Shown: positions 16,033 through 16,925 of the stretch, piece by piece
How the letters are laid out: each line of letters opens with the position of its first letter
How positions within the stretch are numbered: position 1 is the first letter of the stretch
Assembly: GCA_031292735.1 (NCBI GenBank)
Contig: JARLGP010000260.1
Location: 1 to 16,925, forward strand
Direction: 5' to 3'
Length of the DNA: 16,925 nucleotides
Source of the DNA: Holophaga sp.
GTDB taxonomy: Bacteria; Acidobacteriota; Holophagae; Holophagales; Holophagaceae
Notes under the pieces: generated by a model
What the model was told of the DNA's origin: nothing
What the model saw: the letters and a program-made list of their open reading frames with translations, nothing else
Databases searched by the model: none
Position numbers and translations under genes: made by a program

Positions 16033-16050
16033 GGTCACACTCCGTGACCA
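16032..16050 (-). promoter_or_regulatory. Hairpin presenting the DUF2000 ribosome-binding site
   Basis: TGGTCAC and GTGACCA form seven perfect pairs around the loop GGAGT on the minus transcript. The loop is the only Shine-Dalgarno-like sequence of the DUF2000 gene, and the A of its start codon lies in the stem. Because the stem is symmetrical it could equally be a protein operator. Translation control is inferred. Confidence 0.4.
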
Positions 16051-16052
16051 GT

Positions 16053-16439
16053 CTAGTTGCCCCGGCGCCGGATGAAGCCGTACAGCATGGAGGCCACCCA
16101 CGGCAGACAGGCCAGCGGCGCCAGCCAGCGCCAGCCGGGCAGCCGGCTGAGCAGGCTTGGCATCAGGCTGGCGCCGCTGTGCAGGTTCCGGGTGCGGGTG
16201 TCGAACCCATGCACCTCGCCGGCCTGGGGCAGCCCGGCCAGCTCCGGCGCCACCAGCACCAGTTCGCCGTTCTGGAACGGGAACGACACCACCAGCCCGC
16301 TCCGGTCGCGCCGCTGGGCCCAGTCCACCAGCCGGCGGCAGCCGCTGTCCTCGGCGTCGTAGGCCAGCAGGAACGGGGCGGGAAGGACGCCGCTCAGACC
16401 GGGACGGTCCGCAGCGCCGTCAGCAGCTCCCTGGCCCAT
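16053..16439 (-). CDS. DCC-family (DUF393) thiol-disulfide oxidoreductase-like protein, first Cys missing
   Basis: A 128-residue protein with DCC-family layout: FLLAYDAEDSGCRRLVDW near residues 21-40, RDRSGLVVSFPF, a VHG segment, and a C-terminal hydrophobic stretch (WLAPLACLPWVASMLYGFI) before RRRGN. The family motif is YDxxCxxC; here it reads YDAEDSGC, so the first Cys of the pair is Asp and normal disulfide chemistry is unlikely. The start is uncertain: ATG 16439 overlaps the NuoG-like gene by 46 bases and lacks a good ribosome site; ATG 16490 would overlap more. Possibly membrane-associated. Confidence 0.68.
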   Translation of the reverse strand: MGQGAADGAADRPGLSGVLPAPFLLAYDAEDSGCRRLVDWAQRRDRSGLVVSFPFQNGELVLVAPELAGLPQAGEVHGFDTRTRNLHSGASLMPSLLSRLPGWRWLAPLACLPWVASMLYGFIRRRGN

Positions 16440-16925
16440 GCCACGATGGGTTTCACTCCCTTTGGAGGATCCAGGGCCTTCTTGTAGCATCGCAATTCCC
16501 CTTCGTGGTTGACGATGAAATCGGTCTCTTCCAGGTAGGTGGCCACCGGCAGCCGGGCCGTGGCCAGGTCGCTGAAGGGCCCCGGGATGGGTTCCAGCAC
16601 CAGGCTGAACCGGGCCGCCTGGAGGATGGCGCGCAGGGTGCCGGTTTCCGCCTCGCTGGAGAATTCCGGGTCGTGCAGCAGCACCACCGCCCCCACCGCG
16701 CCGGAACGGACCCGCTCCAGCAGCTCCTCCAGCTGGCCGAACCGGTAGCCCCGCTCCTCCAGGCCGCGCCGGTTGAACACGCCGTCGGCGCTGGGCTGCA
16801 GCGCCGGGTAGAGGATGGGATAGCTGCAGTCGCCGCAGCCGAAGCGCAGGTCCGCGGCCGCGGCCAGGTCGCCCAGGCGCTGGACCGAGTCGCAGCCGAA
16901 GGTGCCCTGGGCCACCACGGCGGCC
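16394..16925 (-). CDS. NuoG-like / molybdopterin oxidoreductase-family subunit, C-terminal part only
   Basis: About 176 C-terminal residues are visible and the gene continues past the right edge. The segment LPVATYLEETDFIVNHEGELRCYKKA followed by DPPKGVKPIVAWARELL is the usual end of NuoG/formate-dehydrogenase-type subunits, where a strand-turn (TxxEExTxVNxEGR) precedes a P-W-x-L helix. FGCGDCSYP and FNRRGLEERG lie earlier. It may be NADH:quinone oxidoreductase subunit G, but the downstream genes (DCC, DUF2000) are not the usual nuoH/nuoI, so a stand-alone or divergent relative is possible. Confidence 0.55.
   Translation of the reverse strand, partial: AAVVAQGTFGCDSVQRLGDLAAAADLRFGCGDCSYPILYPALQPSADGVFNRRGLEERGYRFGQLEELLERVRSGAVGAVVLLHDPEFSSEAETGTLRAILQAARFSLVLEPIPGPFSDLATARLPVATYLEETDFIVNHEGELRCYKKALDPPKGVKPIVAWARELLTALRTVPV

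Overview
The window looks like chromosomal DNA of a high-GC (about 70% by eye) Gram-negative, diderm bacterium. Supporting points are a MacA-type adaptor, a lipobox lipoprotein, an outer-membrane-type beta protein ending in Phe, a sigma-54 activator and a NuoG-like subunit. The mix would suit Acidobacteriota (Holophagae) or a delta-type proteobacterium, but no marker here decides it. I see no tRNA, rRNA, CRISPR array, insertion sequence or phage gene.

Region 1 (1-4372, minus) is a tightly packed MacAB-type ABC exporter operon: adaptor, ATPase, permease 1, then permease 2, which runs off the left edge. The genes overlap by 1, 4 and 8 bases. Three GGAA(A)TGT direct repeats about 19 bp apart lie in its leader (4383-4428). 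Region 2 (4480-6437, minus) holds a small alpha/beta hydrolase with a perfect 18-bp palindrome 20 bp upstream of its start codon. A 44-nt hairpin follows, then a lipoprotein built of six to seven PCxW repeats. Region 3 (6634-10542, minus) is a housekeeping-like cluster: a sigma-54 activator with a degenerate receiver, prmA, murI and a YiiX-like papain-fold hydrolase.

Region 4 (10698-15613, plus) is the most interesting part. After a small outer-membrane-type protein comes a six-gene set resembling the Pseudomonas aeruginosa SiaABCD partner-switch system, in the order siaB1-siaC1-siaD-siaA-siaB2-siaC2. Two kinase/partner pairs share one diguanylate cyclase and one PP2C phosphatase. The phosphatase has a cytoplasmic CBS pair where a membrane sensor would be expected. 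The two partner proteins differ at the predicted phosphosite (Thr69 versus Ser69), and the two kinases differ in the ATP-binding G box (GASLGL versus GAGLGL). This suggests two non-equivalent inputs that converge on c-di-GMP synthesis, or a catalytic copy and a regulatory copy. This is inference from sequence only.

Region 5 (15631-16925, minus) converges on the sia set. It contains the C-terminal end of a NuoG-like molybdopterin-family protein, an overlapping DCC-family protein that lacks the first active-site Cys, and a DUF2000 protein whose ribosome-binding site sits in a hairpin loop.
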